A stretch of 64,000 nt of DNA from Bufo bufo (taxonomy: Eukaryota > Chordata > Amphibia > Anura > Bufonidae). Of the stretch, positions 22,164 through 32,496 are shown in pieces. A model generated the notes under the pieces. That model had not been told where the DNA came from, searched no databases, and saw only the letters and a program-made list of their open reading frames with translations. The position numbers and the translations under genes were made by a program. The first letter of the stretch is position 1, and every line of letters begins with the position of its first letter. The stretch covers positions 342,271,010-342,335,009 of the forward strand of contig NC_053392.1 of the NCBI RefSeq assembly GCF_905171765.1. Reading direction: 5' to 3'.

Positions 22164-22487
22164 AATAAAACATAATATACAAAAAAGGGGCAGCACAGGA
22201 AAAAAGCAAAAAATAAAGAAAGTATTTTGGGTGCCAGCGGCTGTGGGGGCGATTCACCCAACCTACTTACATAAACTGACAAGATTCCACGGCACGTCCA
22301 AAAGTAGTGTAAGTTTATTTCACCAGAAAAAACAGCAACGTTTCAATCCACTTAGTGGGATCTTTCTCACTGCAAATATTGGGAAATATTGAGAATAGAT
22401 CCCCAATTACAACAAATAATCTCCCCCATCCATCAATAATCTACCGGAGAGCCAGAAATCTTAGGGATCATTTGGTTTAAAGCCACT
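22164..22487 (-). other. Second PLE-like end with another hammerhead-like remnant
   Basis: Minus strand near 22385-22315 reads 'cagTGAGAAAGATCCC', a short stem (CCCAC/GTGG), 'GAAACGTTGCTG' and 'tggtgaaataaa'. It resembles a PLE hammerhead with a damaged first core box. No coding region. Confidence 0.35.
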
Positions 22488-22970
22488 ATGTTCGAAAGGA
22501 ACCTGGGCAGCAAGGAGTGCGGAAAATGTGTAGCCTGTGTCAATATGAACAGAGCGGCAAACTTTTGGAACTCTACATGGATTAGGGAGTATAGAATTAC
22601 GCATTCTATCACATGTACTACAGTGGGTGTGATATATTGGGCCCAGTGCCCATGCAACCTCATCTATGTTGGGATGACGTCGAGACAATTGCGGAGTCGG
22701 ATCAGGGAACACATATCGATTGAGTCAGCCAAAGAGGAGGAATATGTTACACAATTACAGACCCTGGCGAGACACTTTAAGGAGAAACACAATTCCAAGG
22801 GATCTCTCCTGCGATTTAGGGGTATAGATAGGGTTTTCATCTCTCCTAGAGGAGGTAATTGGAAAAAAAATTTGGTCAAAAGGAGACAAAGTGGATCTTC
22901 ATCCTCAATACGATGATATCGTTTGGTTTAATTGAAGGCAATATTTTCGCCCCATTCCTTTAGACAATGT
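22488..22970 (+). pseudogene. Penelope-like element GIY-YIG endonuclease domain
   Basis: A 142-codon open frame (22488-22916) matches the PLE C-terminal endonuclease. A zinc-binding 'CGKCVAC' lies at residues 11-17. The GIY-YIG core follows as 'VIY' (48-50) and 'YVG' (60-62), then the 'LRSRIREH' helix with the catalytic Arg (68-75) and 'ARHFKEKH' (94-101). The last part, 'WIFILNTM.SFGLIEGN', follows in a shifted frame after about 22890. The frame lacks the RT upstream, so this is a 5'-truncated, frameshifted copy. The nuclease would nick DNA for target-primed reverse transcription. The first Met is only where the open frame begins. Confidence 0.8.
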
Positions 22971-23154
22971 ATCCTGTGATCTAATGTGTGCCCTGTGCGA
23001 CTCGGTGGTGCTTTTCCGGCCTGGGTTCAAAACCTGTGACGTAATATGTTCTTAACAGATTTGTTTTTAATCTTGTTTCATTGTTTTTTAACAGGTAATT
23101 AATTTCGGTACTCTCCGTCTAACCATTTTGGTATATTTCAGATATTCACCTTTC

Positions 23155-23349
23155 AGATACTTACCTTCTGGCTGTTCTTCTGGGGATAGTGACCTTTGAT
23201 TGTGGTGACGACGAGTTTTATGATGAAGAAGAACTGAGTTTGGAGGACTGGATTTTGGCTGATGTTGATAGGGACTTTGGATTTTTGGAGAATATTGGAG
23301 GCAGGGATCTTGAAAAAGATGGTGTAAAATATAATATAGTATTTTAATG
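23155..23349 (+). pseudogene. Acidic open segment, possibly the N-terminus of a PLE ORF
   Basis: About 63 codons without ATG are open on the plus strand and end at TAA. They are very rich in Asp and Glu ('DCGDDEFYDEEELSLEDW', 'DVDRDFGFLENIGGRD'). The composition and the GGRD segment remind me of the start of amphibian PLE ORFs. Downstream of the endonuclease, that would mean a head-to-tail (permuted) junction. The overlapping minus-strand frame (23405-23088) is more likely the shadow. The assignment is tentative. Confidence 0.35.
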
Positions 23350-23830
23350 CCCAGCGCTATTTGTAATGCTTTGGTTTGCACGTTATTGCATGTCATTTTG
23401 TGCACTGAGCACTTACACTTTGCACTTTTGTGCTTGTCACTTTTTTCCCCCTCCCCCCACTTCCCTTTCTCTCTTATATAGATCTCACTTTATGCATTAG
23501 TTTTTAATGTGTTGAATTATGTTACATTAATTATTTTTATCATAATATTTTGTCACTTTTATTATGTAATCATAGATATCCTCTTTAATGTATGTTGAAT
23601 CATGATCCCTTTTGAATCATTCTTAATATTGTTTTTTACGCTATTTATTAGGCAGTTTGTCCCGTCACATATATGTGTTATATGTGTATTTATAGTGAGC
23701 ATCTGGGCTTAAATATACATATTTGCACAAATATTGTGAATAGCCCCTGATGAATAAAGATATATATGTCTTAAATTTAGTTTTTTTAATATCAGCCAAT
23801 CTTGTTCAATATGTCCATAGCAGTTTTTTT

Positions 23831-24615
23831 CTTCTGTAATATTGATAGTGTGCCCTTTTCAAAAATGGCGCCCATATGTTTTTGTGTGATGTTCGGAGTC
23901 TGCAGACGTCGTGCGTCACATGATCTGGTTGGTCATGTGACCACAATATCTCTCGTAAGACTCAATGGTTGTCTCTTGGCACTGCGATTACTTTGTGGCC
24001 GCTTGTGTCTGTAGAGCAGATCACGTGGGCAAGCCGATCACATGACCACAAGTTATCTCAAGATTTCGAGGCCATGTTTGAGGAAGTCTGGGGCGATGTA
24101 GCTCCAACTCGGTTTTGTGGATCAACTCTCAGGTGTGTGGAATTATTATGAAATGAAGGAATTAAGCAATAATAAGAAGGGGTACAAATAGGTGTTACCT
24201 TTGACAATTGGGTAAGCCCCCAAGAGGAAGCGAGGCGAAACGTGTGTCGGGGTGGGTGTTCCCTCCAGGTCCTGGGTCTGTATGTCATTTTCTTGCCACC
24301 GGTTTATGTTGCTTATTATGTTTTTCATATCAAACACCAATTACTTTGAGCCCTATCTAGGGACTTTTATGCATTAGCAGTTATTTTATTGTTGGATATG
24401 GAGATGAACTATATTGTGGCATATAAATCTTTAAGATAGGACCAGGGCAACTAAATGTATGGATGATACAAATATTGACATCTTTGGTCAATAAGTTTAT
24501 CTAGCTCTAGCGTACTGTATATACGGTTCTAATTTATAAATTTGTGACCCGGTTGATGGTGGGAGAATACTTTTTGTCACAGCACCTCATGTATTGCTGC
24601 TATTTTTATTGATGT
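23831..24615 (+). repeat. Inverted pLTR-type arm, right
   Basis: Inverted partner of 21399-22163. It begins 'cttctgtaatattgatagtg' and ends in 'tgctgctatttttattgatg'. Confidence 0.8.
24216..24254 (+). pseudogene. Degenerate hammerhead motif in right arm
   Basis: Order on plus: CCCC, AAGAGGA (first box damaged), a short AGC-GAG-GC stem, intact GAAA (24237-24240), CGTGTG, TC, then GGGG. The helix I complement is perfect. The GAAA box survives here while the left-arm copy has lost it. Confidence 0.45.
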
Positions 24616-24648
24616 TTGTGTGCATCCCTATCATGGCCAGACTGTTGA

Positions 24649-24971
24649 TAGTGTTGGGCGCGAATATTCGAATTGTGAATTTTAATCGCAAATATTGCCA
24701 CTTCGAGAATTCGTGAATATTATAGATTTTTTTTTACTTGAACACATGATCCCTCCCTGCTTTTTGCTTGTGAGCCAATGAGGAGGCTGCAATGTCTTTG
24801 TCTGAGCTTAGCAACATCCCTAGCAACCAATAGGAAAGTTGACTACCCCTTACTATAATAAGAACCTCCCCAGCAGCCATTTTCAGCATTTTTTTGCATT
24901 CATGAGAGAGACAGCAGCGTCATTGCTGTGCTCCGTGCTTTACTGTTTAATTACATTAGATAGTTAGTTAG

Positions 24972-25002
<31 letters not shown>

Positions 25003-25477
25003 TACAGATAGTTAGTGGGAGATAGTCAGTGTAGGTTAGATAGTGATATAGTGTAGCTGAGGTTCTGCTGTCCATACATACATGCTACATAGTGATGTGA
25101 TGTCACAAGTTCACAACAATACTTAGTGCACCAATCAGTAATATGTAGTCAGACCTGCTAAAATGTGAAGCTGCAAGTATTGCGCAAAAATATGCGCATC
25201 ATTCATTGCCGATTTGCGCAATTGCGAATGTATTAAAGCACTATGTATAATAGCACAGCTATTGTAATGTTTTCTCCAGTCTCAAGAAACTTCTAGCAGC
25301 TTAATAAAAGTAGCAACAGTGACCCACGACTGTATTACGCGCTCAATACGCGCATATTACATTGCCGGTTTTCGCAATCAAGAAAATAATTGCAAATTCT
25401 CAAATTTATTATGAATATTCTCCCAAATATTCACGAAATATCGCGAATTCGAAAATTGCCCCTGCTGCTCATAACTA
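24649..25477. mobile_element. hAT-type MITE of the 'GCGAATATTCG' family, large copy
   Basis: Left end TAGTGTTGGGCGCGAATATTCGAA, right end complement 'attcgaaaattgcccctgctgctcataacta'. It shares blocks with 29858-30452, 36340-36535 and 50837-51128, which have 8-bp duplications. A TA microsatellite lies at 24976-25002. No clear duplication remains here. Confidence 0.6.
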
Positions 25478-27195
25478 ATCCTTAATAGGCCATCCTGTTA
25501 CTGTGCAATGTTCATCAGGACAGTCTGTAGCTTCAAGCATAACATTGATCATTATTGCATTGAACTGAGTGTCCACCTGCCATTCTTCCACGCCATTATA
25601 CTTCCTGCAGAGTCCACTTTACAGACTTCTATCGTAAAAGATTATGGGTAGCCTTTCCCCTATGTTAGTGATAGGGCAGACATTAGAGTAATACTGCTTT
25701 TCTTCTCCTGTCTTTTTGCATGTGTAGTGCTTCAACCTCCTGATATTCCTGAGTCTCATGTAACTGTGATCTTACTGGTGCGCAGGCAGAAATATATAAA
25801 AAATGGTGACACACAAGAGTCTCACTATTTTTCGCTGTATTGATTACTTATGGGATAATTTATCAAACTGGTGTAAAGTAGAACCAACTTTCATTTTCCA
25901 AAGGATAATAGGGTACCTTTTTTCCAAATCTGAAGTTCAAAAGAGACAAAAAAAATTAGACTATAAAAAAAGATTATAGCACTATATTAGCTAAATTGCA
26001 GTCTATATGTGTATTTTACGAATATTCGCTATATTGATATAACTTCGTTTTTTAGAATATTCGTCATATTCTAAAACAAGAATATATAGCAATATAGTGA
26101 ATATTTGTAAAATACACATACCATTAGCAAACCAATAGGAAATTTGCCTTATACAGTTACGAAGACTGGATTAAACGTTTAACCATCTGGCAGAATGGTG
26201 GCCACTTTAAACACATCATATAAAGCACTTTAGGAACCTTTGACCTAGCTTAAGCCCTAAACAGGTAAAGATTGTTCAAAACTTAACTGACCCTTCCAGT
26301 GTGTTTCTTAAGAAATTCTACCCAAGATTGATATATCACATGACCCCTTTCCCATTGGAAAAACCTGAGCTGAATTCAATATGGTGGATTTCAAAATGGC
26401 AGCTGAAAATGTTTTCTCTACCAAATAATATAGCCTCCCTTCCAATTAATCCTTTCACACATTAGAAGACAATTGTCTACAAATTACACCAATTATAGTG
26501 GTGCGCACGACTTTTGTCTTACCCTGTATATAATAAATTATAGTTAGAGTTATACTCAACCTCTCTATGATATAGTGCATCTGTTATTTTTCTGTATAAA
26601 GACCCACCTTTCTCCTGTGATCTGCTACCCACCAGATTTTTGAATAGGCGACCACCAGTAGAGAAGCGCTCGACTGGCCTAACTTCAGATCATCTGCTGA
26701 GTAGAACATAAATCAAAGGTCTGTGTAGAGAGATCATTCCAACACAAAGTTACCAGTGCCTTAAGAACGCTACACCTTTAACTGTAAGCCATGTGGGTAA
26801 AATGGTTCCACTCATCAGGCTCAGATAACTCTGTAACAGGAGCTGTCTGTCTCTTACACCTTTAGCAGATTATTTAACCAAGAGGTTAATGATACATCTG
26901 ACCCGGCAGACTGAACATGTAAATAAAAGGAAGATAAGTTGTGTGCGCTGCGAAACATTATTGACACTCAATATACTTAAAAGCAACATAAACATGTCAA
27001 AAGCATAGCAAGCCTTGTACGCTCCGATGCTTATTGCTGTGGAATGAGTTTCCAATACCATCCATTACACGCTAAATCTTTGCTGTAAGAGCTAAGATTC
27101 GCTATAAAGTAGCAGATCACTAAATAATTGTTTTTTATCTCCACATTATCGCAAAACACAACAAAATAGAAGCAAACAAAGGACTGAAGGTACAG
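25478..27195. other. Mostly unassigned sequence
   Basis: No gene recognised. A short MITE-like piece ('gggataatttatcaaactggtgtaaa', written here only in part) lies at about 25852-25890, and a hairpin lies at 26006-26124. The rest is AT-rich and unremarkable. Confidence 0.4.
26006..26124. repeat. AT-rich inverted repeat (hairpin)
   Basis: 'atgtgtattttacgaatatt' near the left end is mirrored by 'aatatttgtaaaatacacat' at the right end. Further 'cgctatattg' and 'caatatag' and an inner 'ttagaatattcg'/'cgt..attctaa' pair lie between. Arms of about 35 bp. It may be a small member of the ATTCG-rich MITE families. Confidence 0.65.
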
Positions 27196-27207
27196 TAATT
27201 ACATAGT

Positions 27208-27974
27208 CAAAAAATATATACAATGCAACAGCACTCTGCAAGCCAAATAAAGTACAATAATGTCAAAATAATAGAAAGTATTCTGGTGCAAATGCTATGC
27301 TAATAAATTTGAGAAGCTTGGCAAATCATTTTGTACAAAATTATTTGGGTCCGTCTGCCAAACGTCAAGGCAATCTCAGTAAGACGGGAACCTAACACTA
27401 AATACCACATTAACTGGTGCCATTACATTCAGGGAATACAGGTTCCACATGCATGCCGATTCCACATTATATTATGCCTCTTATGGTGCCAAAATGGCCT
27501 CCTGCATTCCTTGAACAAAATGGAGGCCGGCACCAAAGAGGTATTATATAATGTGGGTTCGGCATGCATGAGGAGCCTGCATCCCCTGAATATAATGGAG
27601 GCCATTTTGGCACCACAAGAGGCATAATATAATGTGGGCTCGGCATGCATGTGGAACCTGCATTCCCTGTAATGGAGGCCAGTATGTCACCAGTTAATGT
27701 GGTATTTAGTGTTAGGTTCCCGTCTTACTGAGATCGCCTTGACGTTTGGCAGACGGGCCCAAATAATTTTGTACAAAATGATTTGCCAAGCTTCTCAAAT
27801 TTGATAGCGTAGCATTTGCACCAGAATACTTTCTATTATTTTGGCATTATTGTACTTTATTTGGTTTGCAGAGTGCTGTTGCATTGTATATTTTTTTGGC
27901 CTTTGTGCTTTCAGCCATGGCAACGCGCACCTGCGCACTGGATGTGCTGACTGACCCCCAATTTTTCTTTGCAA
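27208..27974. mobile_element. Foldback element with non-palindromic tail, 12-bp flanking repeats
   Basis: TAATTACATAGT occurs at 27196-27207 and 27975-27986. Between them, 27210-27898 is a nearly full-length inverted repeat centred near 27555. The outer arms contain 'caatgcaacagcactctgc' and its complement. A 75-bp unique tail (27899-27974) lies only on the right. The long duplication and one-sided tail speak for retroposition of an inverted-repeat transcript or a PLE with inverted ends, rather than a DNA MITE. Superfamily not assigned. Confidence 0.65.
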
Positions 27975-27986
27975 TAATTACATAGT

Positions 27987-28366
27987 GTATGATAGATTTC
28001 ATCATTTTATTTATAATAATCTGGGGGTAATATTGTAAGGTAGATGTCATCCTGTGTCTGCCTTTGTGCACATATTCTGAGGCTTGTTGATGGCAATCTA
28101 TGTAACTAGCCTTTCTTATCTTTGCGTGGTGCAATGCCTCTGTTTTTCCTTCTAGAAGTATATGAATAAATTAACAACTGGGATTTACTGTTTTCCATTT
28201 TGCCTCTGCACTATCGACACTTAACTGGTGACAACCTGTTGACAACGTATTCATACATCTCTAGAAGGAATAACAGGGCACAATTATAACAGAAGATGAA
28301 TAGTTATAATATGAAGAATGAAATTATTGACTGAAATAGACATGTCATGAGAGCCCACAGAACCAC
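27987..28366. other. No recognisable gene or element
   Basis: Ordinary AT-rich sequence. Confidence 0.4.
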
Positions 28367-28370
28367 TTAA

Positions 28371-28818
28371 AGGGGTTGTTTCTCTTAAGCAAGTGGCATT
28401 TATCGTGTAGAGAAAGTTAATACAAACCAATTACTAATGTATTGTGATTGTCAATATTGACTCTTTTGCTGCCTGGATTTATTTTTCCATCACATTATAC
28501 ACTGCTCATTTTCATGGTTTCACCACCCTGTAGTCCATCAGTTGTGGCTGTGCTTGCACACTATAGGAAAAAGTGCCTGCCTCTCTGGTGACCGGGACCA
28601 TGAGACCGCACATAGGCTAGTGCGTTTTTCTAAAGTGTGCAAGCATGGCTACCATTGCTGGATTGCAGGGTAGTTGTAACCATGGAAACTAGCAGTGTAT
28701 AGAAAAATGAATCCATCCAGCAAAGGAAACAATATGGATAATAACAATACATTAGTAAGTGTCTTGCATTTACTTTTTCTACATAATAAATGTTATTTTC
28801 TGAAGTGAAAAAACTCCT
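28371..28818. mobile_element. Kolobok/T2-type MITE, TTAA-flanked
   Basis: TTAA at 28367-28370 and 28819-28822. Ends AGGGGTTGTTTC and GAAAAAACTCCT. 448 bp, non-coding, related to 4045-4735. Internal inverted segments ('gtgcttgcacactatagg' against 'ctaaagtgtgcaagcat') form a central hairpin. Confidence 0.85.
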
Positions 28819-29057
28819 TTAAGCAAAATTAAAGACAAAAGGGAAATTTATCAAGACTGGGTTTTCATCGCTGGTTTAGATTCCCCCTGCAAAGGCGGAG
28901 GATGAACCGCAGTTGTGCTGTAGTGCAGGCCTCAGCATAGATTTGGCTGCCATAGATTTCTATCTTCATTCCCACCAGAAAACTGGTGTGAATGAAGATA
29001 ATTATGCCAGCCCTATTGACCACACCCCCTCCTGCCTGCCATGACCCCCTTTCTCAG

Positions 29058-30599
29058 CAGTGGCGGATTATAATTGGGCCTTTGGGTCGGCAACCCTGGG
29101 CCCAGGGTGAGTGAAGGGCCCATCGCCGATTTGCCATCCCAAATGCCCCATTTTGCGCCACCAGTACTTATATAGCAAAATATATCTGCAGCAGCAGCAC
29201 TTCACTTACACGCTGCCTGCTGCAGACAGTAACAGCTGGGTTGGTCCAGCCCTCATCAGCACCACGGTGGAAGCTGGAAAAATGAAGCTAGGCGGAAGAC
29301 AGAGTGCTAATGAGGGCAGGGCACGTAACTCACTGGAGCTCCACCTCCTGTGGCACAGAAGGCGAGCTACAGTGCTTTATCCCCGCCAGTGCTGATGTGC
29401 CCGCCCCATAACCTAACTAATGCCCGCCCCAGTCTTCTTAGTGCCAGCACAGTTTCATCAGACCGCGGGCTGGGTCTGTGAGAAACCAGCAAGAAGGAGG
29501 ACCTGCTTCCAGCAGCAGCCAAAGCTCCATAGTAAATTTTAATGAATGTTGATGGGCGACAGGGCAGGGCAGTAGGCTCTGTAAGTGAGAGGCACACAAT
29601 CAGAGCAGCAGTGGCAGAGAGACTCACTGAGGCCAGCAGCAGCCATTTTAGTCAGATTATAGCCACTCTGCAGCTTTGGCTCTAATCTGACTGAAATGGC
29701 TGCTGCTGGCCTCAGTCTCTCTCTCTGCCTGCTCTGCCTCTTTTTTCACAGGTGTCACTGCCCAGCACAAAGTGTGTTTGACCATAGAAATGGTGGATTA
29801 TTAATGGCACACCAAGTGTTTGAATATCACATATGTTATGGGTGATCTACTGCTGTATAGTGTTGAGCACTAATATTCAAATAGCAAATTTTTATCGTGA
29901 ATATTGCCACTTCGAGAATTCACGAATATTTTGAATATAGTGCTATATATTCGTTATATCGAATATTAGGCATTTTTTCCATCTGAACACATGATTCCTC
30001 TCTGCTTCTTGCTTGTGGGCCAATGAGAAGGAAGCAATGTTAAGTTCACAACAATACTTAGTGCACAAATCAGTAATCTGTAGTCAGACCTGCTAAAATG
30101 TGAAGTTGGACGTAGTGCGAAAAAAAATTCTAATCACTGCCGATTAGCGCAATCGTGACTATATTGGAGCACTTGACTCTATCTGCATATAAAGCTATTG
30201 TAATGTTCTGCCGTGCCAACCATTTTCTCCAGTCTCAGGAGAAACTCATGTAACTTCTAGCAGCTTGAAAAATGTAGCCAAAGTGACCGACGCCTGTATT
30301 TTGCATTACGAATTCGCATTACGTGATTTTTACATTGCCGACTTTTCGCATTCAATTAAATATTCTCAAAATTCAAGAATATATGATGAATATTATAGAA
30401 AATATTTGTGAGATATCGCGAATTCGAATATAGCCCATGCCGCTCATCACTACTACTGTACTGCTAATTTTATTCAGATGATGAAATAAAAGTGGGGGGT
30501 GGGGGGGTGCAGGGTCATTGATAAATAGAGGAAAGGGGCCCAAGTTTGGGAAACAGCCCAGGGTCTATGATCCACTTAATCCGCCCCAGTTTCTCACCA
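29058..30599. mobile_element. hAT-type element, CAGTGGCGGATTA ends, itself interrupted
   Basis: Left CAGTGGCGGATTATAATTGG and right complement ending TTAATCCGCCCCAG. The 8-bp flanks TTTCTCAG (29050-29057) and TTTCTCAC (30600-30607) match in 7 of 8. No transposase is recognised; the frames near 29111-29627 are not convincing. A foldback lies at 29625-29725 ('ggccagcagcagccatttta' and complement). It is split by 29858-30452. Confidence 0.7.
29858..30452. mobile_element. hAT MITE, 'GCGAATATTCG' family, 595 bp
   Basis: TAGTGTTGAGCACTAATATTC at the left and the complement of TAGTGATGAGCGGC at the right. The 8-bp flanks ctgctgta (29850-29857) and ctactgta (30453-30460) match in 7 of 8. It is the innermost level of a three-level nest. 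Confidence 0.75.
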
Positions 30600-30705
30600 C
30601 TTCAGAAAAGTGGTGAGAAGGAGGATAAGTGGCAATTTATTTCACAAAAATGGCATGCAACATAAATTGCGACTTTTTAACTTTGCCATGATAAATGTCC
30701 CCCCA

Positions 30706-31268
30706 AACTAATAGCGAAAAACATAAGTGAATCAAAAATATGACAAGTAACATGTATATAAAATATTCCCAGGAGCACAGCATTTACTGTGGTCTGTATA
30801 AGGATGGGAATTCCAGCCACAGTACTAGCTCCTCGAGATTAAAAAAAAATCACGAACATCATTTAATTTTACAGACTGTCCATGAATTTATGAACGGTTG
30901 GCAGCCCTAGATCTGACTTTTTTGTGTATATGGAGGATCATATAGCATATTTGTGGATTACGCTGTTAACCAGTCACTTGGGTATGGATTGACTGGCAAA
31001 TTAGCTCAGGCTCTGGGTTTAGTAATTAAACAGATCTGAACAGCTCTAGTCCAAGCCCTGTTAATGTGCTTAGCCCAAGATTAGCCTCTCGTGTTATTCC
31101 AGCCAGGTTTTCTATCATAAGGCCTAGTGCTTGGCATACATTTTATAGAGGTCCTATTTTATCACTAAAAAATACACTATGGTACTGAGAATTATAAATT
31201 AGTAATTACTTTGTGACTTTTTATGTTCTTTATAATAATAGAAGCAATAAATGATATTGGCAGAATAA
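30706..31268. other. No recognisable gene or element
   Basis: AT-rich sequence without identifiable ends or coding similarity. Confidence 0.4.
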
Positions 31269-31387
31269 AGGTGGAGATTACCAACACTGGTGTAAAAGAA
31301 AACTGGCTTAGTTGCCCATACCAATCAGATTTCACTTTTCATCTTTCATTCTGTTTTCCTTTACACCACTTTTGATAAATCTCCCCA
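31269..31387. mobile_element. Short MITE of the 'aaaactggcttagttgccca' type
   Basis: Left 'ggtggagattaccaacactgg' and right 'gataaatctcccc' are diverged inverted ends. The centre with 'ggcttagttgcccat' and 'caatcagatttcac' is a widespread frog repeat motif. About 119 bp. Confidence 0.55.
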
Positions 31388-31453
31388 AAAGTTCTTGTTT
31401 TAATCTAACCAAATGTACTTATTGTTATTGCTTGCACTTGGTGAGATCGATAC

Positions 31454-31613
31454 TAGTGTTGAGCGAACTTGTGTTTTCAGTTTATTAAAGTATCCCGTTA
31501 TGGATTCCGCTACTACGGACCATAACGGAATTTAGAATTCATAATGGGATACTTCGATAACCCGAACCCGAACTTTAGACGCCGAATTTAAAACACAAAT
31601 TTGCTCAATACTA
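31454..31613. mobile_element. Small hAT-type MITE, 160 bp
   Basis: TAGTGTTGAGCGAACTTGTG at the left and 'cacaaatttgctcaatacta' at the right. Flanks atcgatac and atctctac match in 6 of 8. Internal 'agtatcccgttatgg' is mirrored by 'ataatgggatact'. Confidence 0.65.
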
Positions 31614-31940
31614 ATCTCTACCAAAGGGAACACTGAAATATCAATAGTAATAGATCCATCTTATCCTTTGTGCCTTAGCTCCATTCTCTCCTTATCCCTG
31701 TCCCATTTAGTAAACTGTATCCAAAAATCTGTCCTTATAACCCCTGTCACTAAATCTTTTTTTAACTTCCCAGGCTGGTTTCTCGAAGCCTTTAGCCTGT
31801 ATGTTGTATCAAGTCATAGGGTGCAACAGATATGATAAACATTAGTATGGAGGCCAGCCTCATACCTGCTTGTCTCAAGCTTCTCACATATGTGAGATCA
31901 CCAACTTTATTTATGACTTGTTTCGTCAGTATTTGAAATA

Positions 31941-32205
31941 TTAAAGGGGTTTTTCTAGGATATATATATTGATTTCCTTTCCTTAGGATAAGTCATCAAT
32001 ATCTGATTGAAGGGGGCATGACTCTTGGCACCTCCAACGATCAGTTGTTTGAAAAGACCACTGTGCTCCTCAGAGCATACAAAGCACTATGCCATACATT
32101 GCATAGTGGCTGTGCTTGGTATTGCAACCGAGGCCTATTTACTTGAATGGGACTTCGCTGCAAATAGACCAGGTGACCAATGAATGTGATGTCACTGGTA
32201 AATGT
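31941..32205. mobile_element. Kolobok/T2-type MITE, right end lost
   Basis: Begins TTAAAGGGGTTTTTCTAGGA, followed by 'aggataagtcatcaatatctgat' and 'cgatcagttgtttgaa', typical of a common frog MITE. The similarity fades near 32205 without a matching TTAA end. Confidence 0.6.
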
Positions 32206-32496
32206 GATCATAATTTTTAAGTGTCGTTTTAAATGCTGTGTTTATGTCATTACAGATCATGGGTAGAACCTGCAGCAAATCTACAGTATGACAAAGCCCT
32301 GATGTATTATACATTTTAAAATGCAGAAAGCCATAAGACCCCAAACATGGCCACACTGTTTTGACCAATTTTTGCAACATATAAATGATGCAGAGGCCCA
32401 AAGGTGTGACCATGTGAATGTATCCATTTTATACTAATGGCATAATGATGCAATCATGCCAGACAGATTTCTCACCAAAGAAACTTTTTAGAACAT

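Larger units (their letters stand above)
21399..24615 (+). mobile_element. PLE fragment bounded by long inverted terminal repeats
   Basis: Two arms of about 770 bp, 21399-22163 and 23831-24615, are inverted copies of each other. Together they flank 1.67 kb that contains a PLE GIY-YIG endonuclease (22488-22970). Each arm contains a hammerhead-like remnant whose helix I is CCCC/GGGG. PLEs are known to carry their terminal repeats in either direct or inverted orientation, which explains the structure. The RT itself is missing. I could not identify a flanking duplication. Confidence 0.6.
28852..30705. mobile_element. Outer MITE with 'GGGAAATTTATCA' ends, host of nested insertions
   Basis: Left 'gggaaatttatcaagactgg' and right 'ccatgataaatgtcccccc' are diverged inverted ends of a common frog MITE type. 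Removing 29058-30599 plus one target copy restores a plausible continuous sequence ('cctttctca' joined to 'ccacttcag'). Exact ends are uncertain. Confidence 0.5.

Noticed and set aside
23000..23045. tRNA-like 'gggttcaaaacctg' T-arm motif
   Set aside because: No matching acceptor stem, D-arm or anticodon arm around it.
27331..27650. Opposed ~70-98 codon frames with a repeated 'HACGT' and 'MHAEPTLY' pattern
   Set aside because: They come from inverted copies in the foldback element at 27208-27974.
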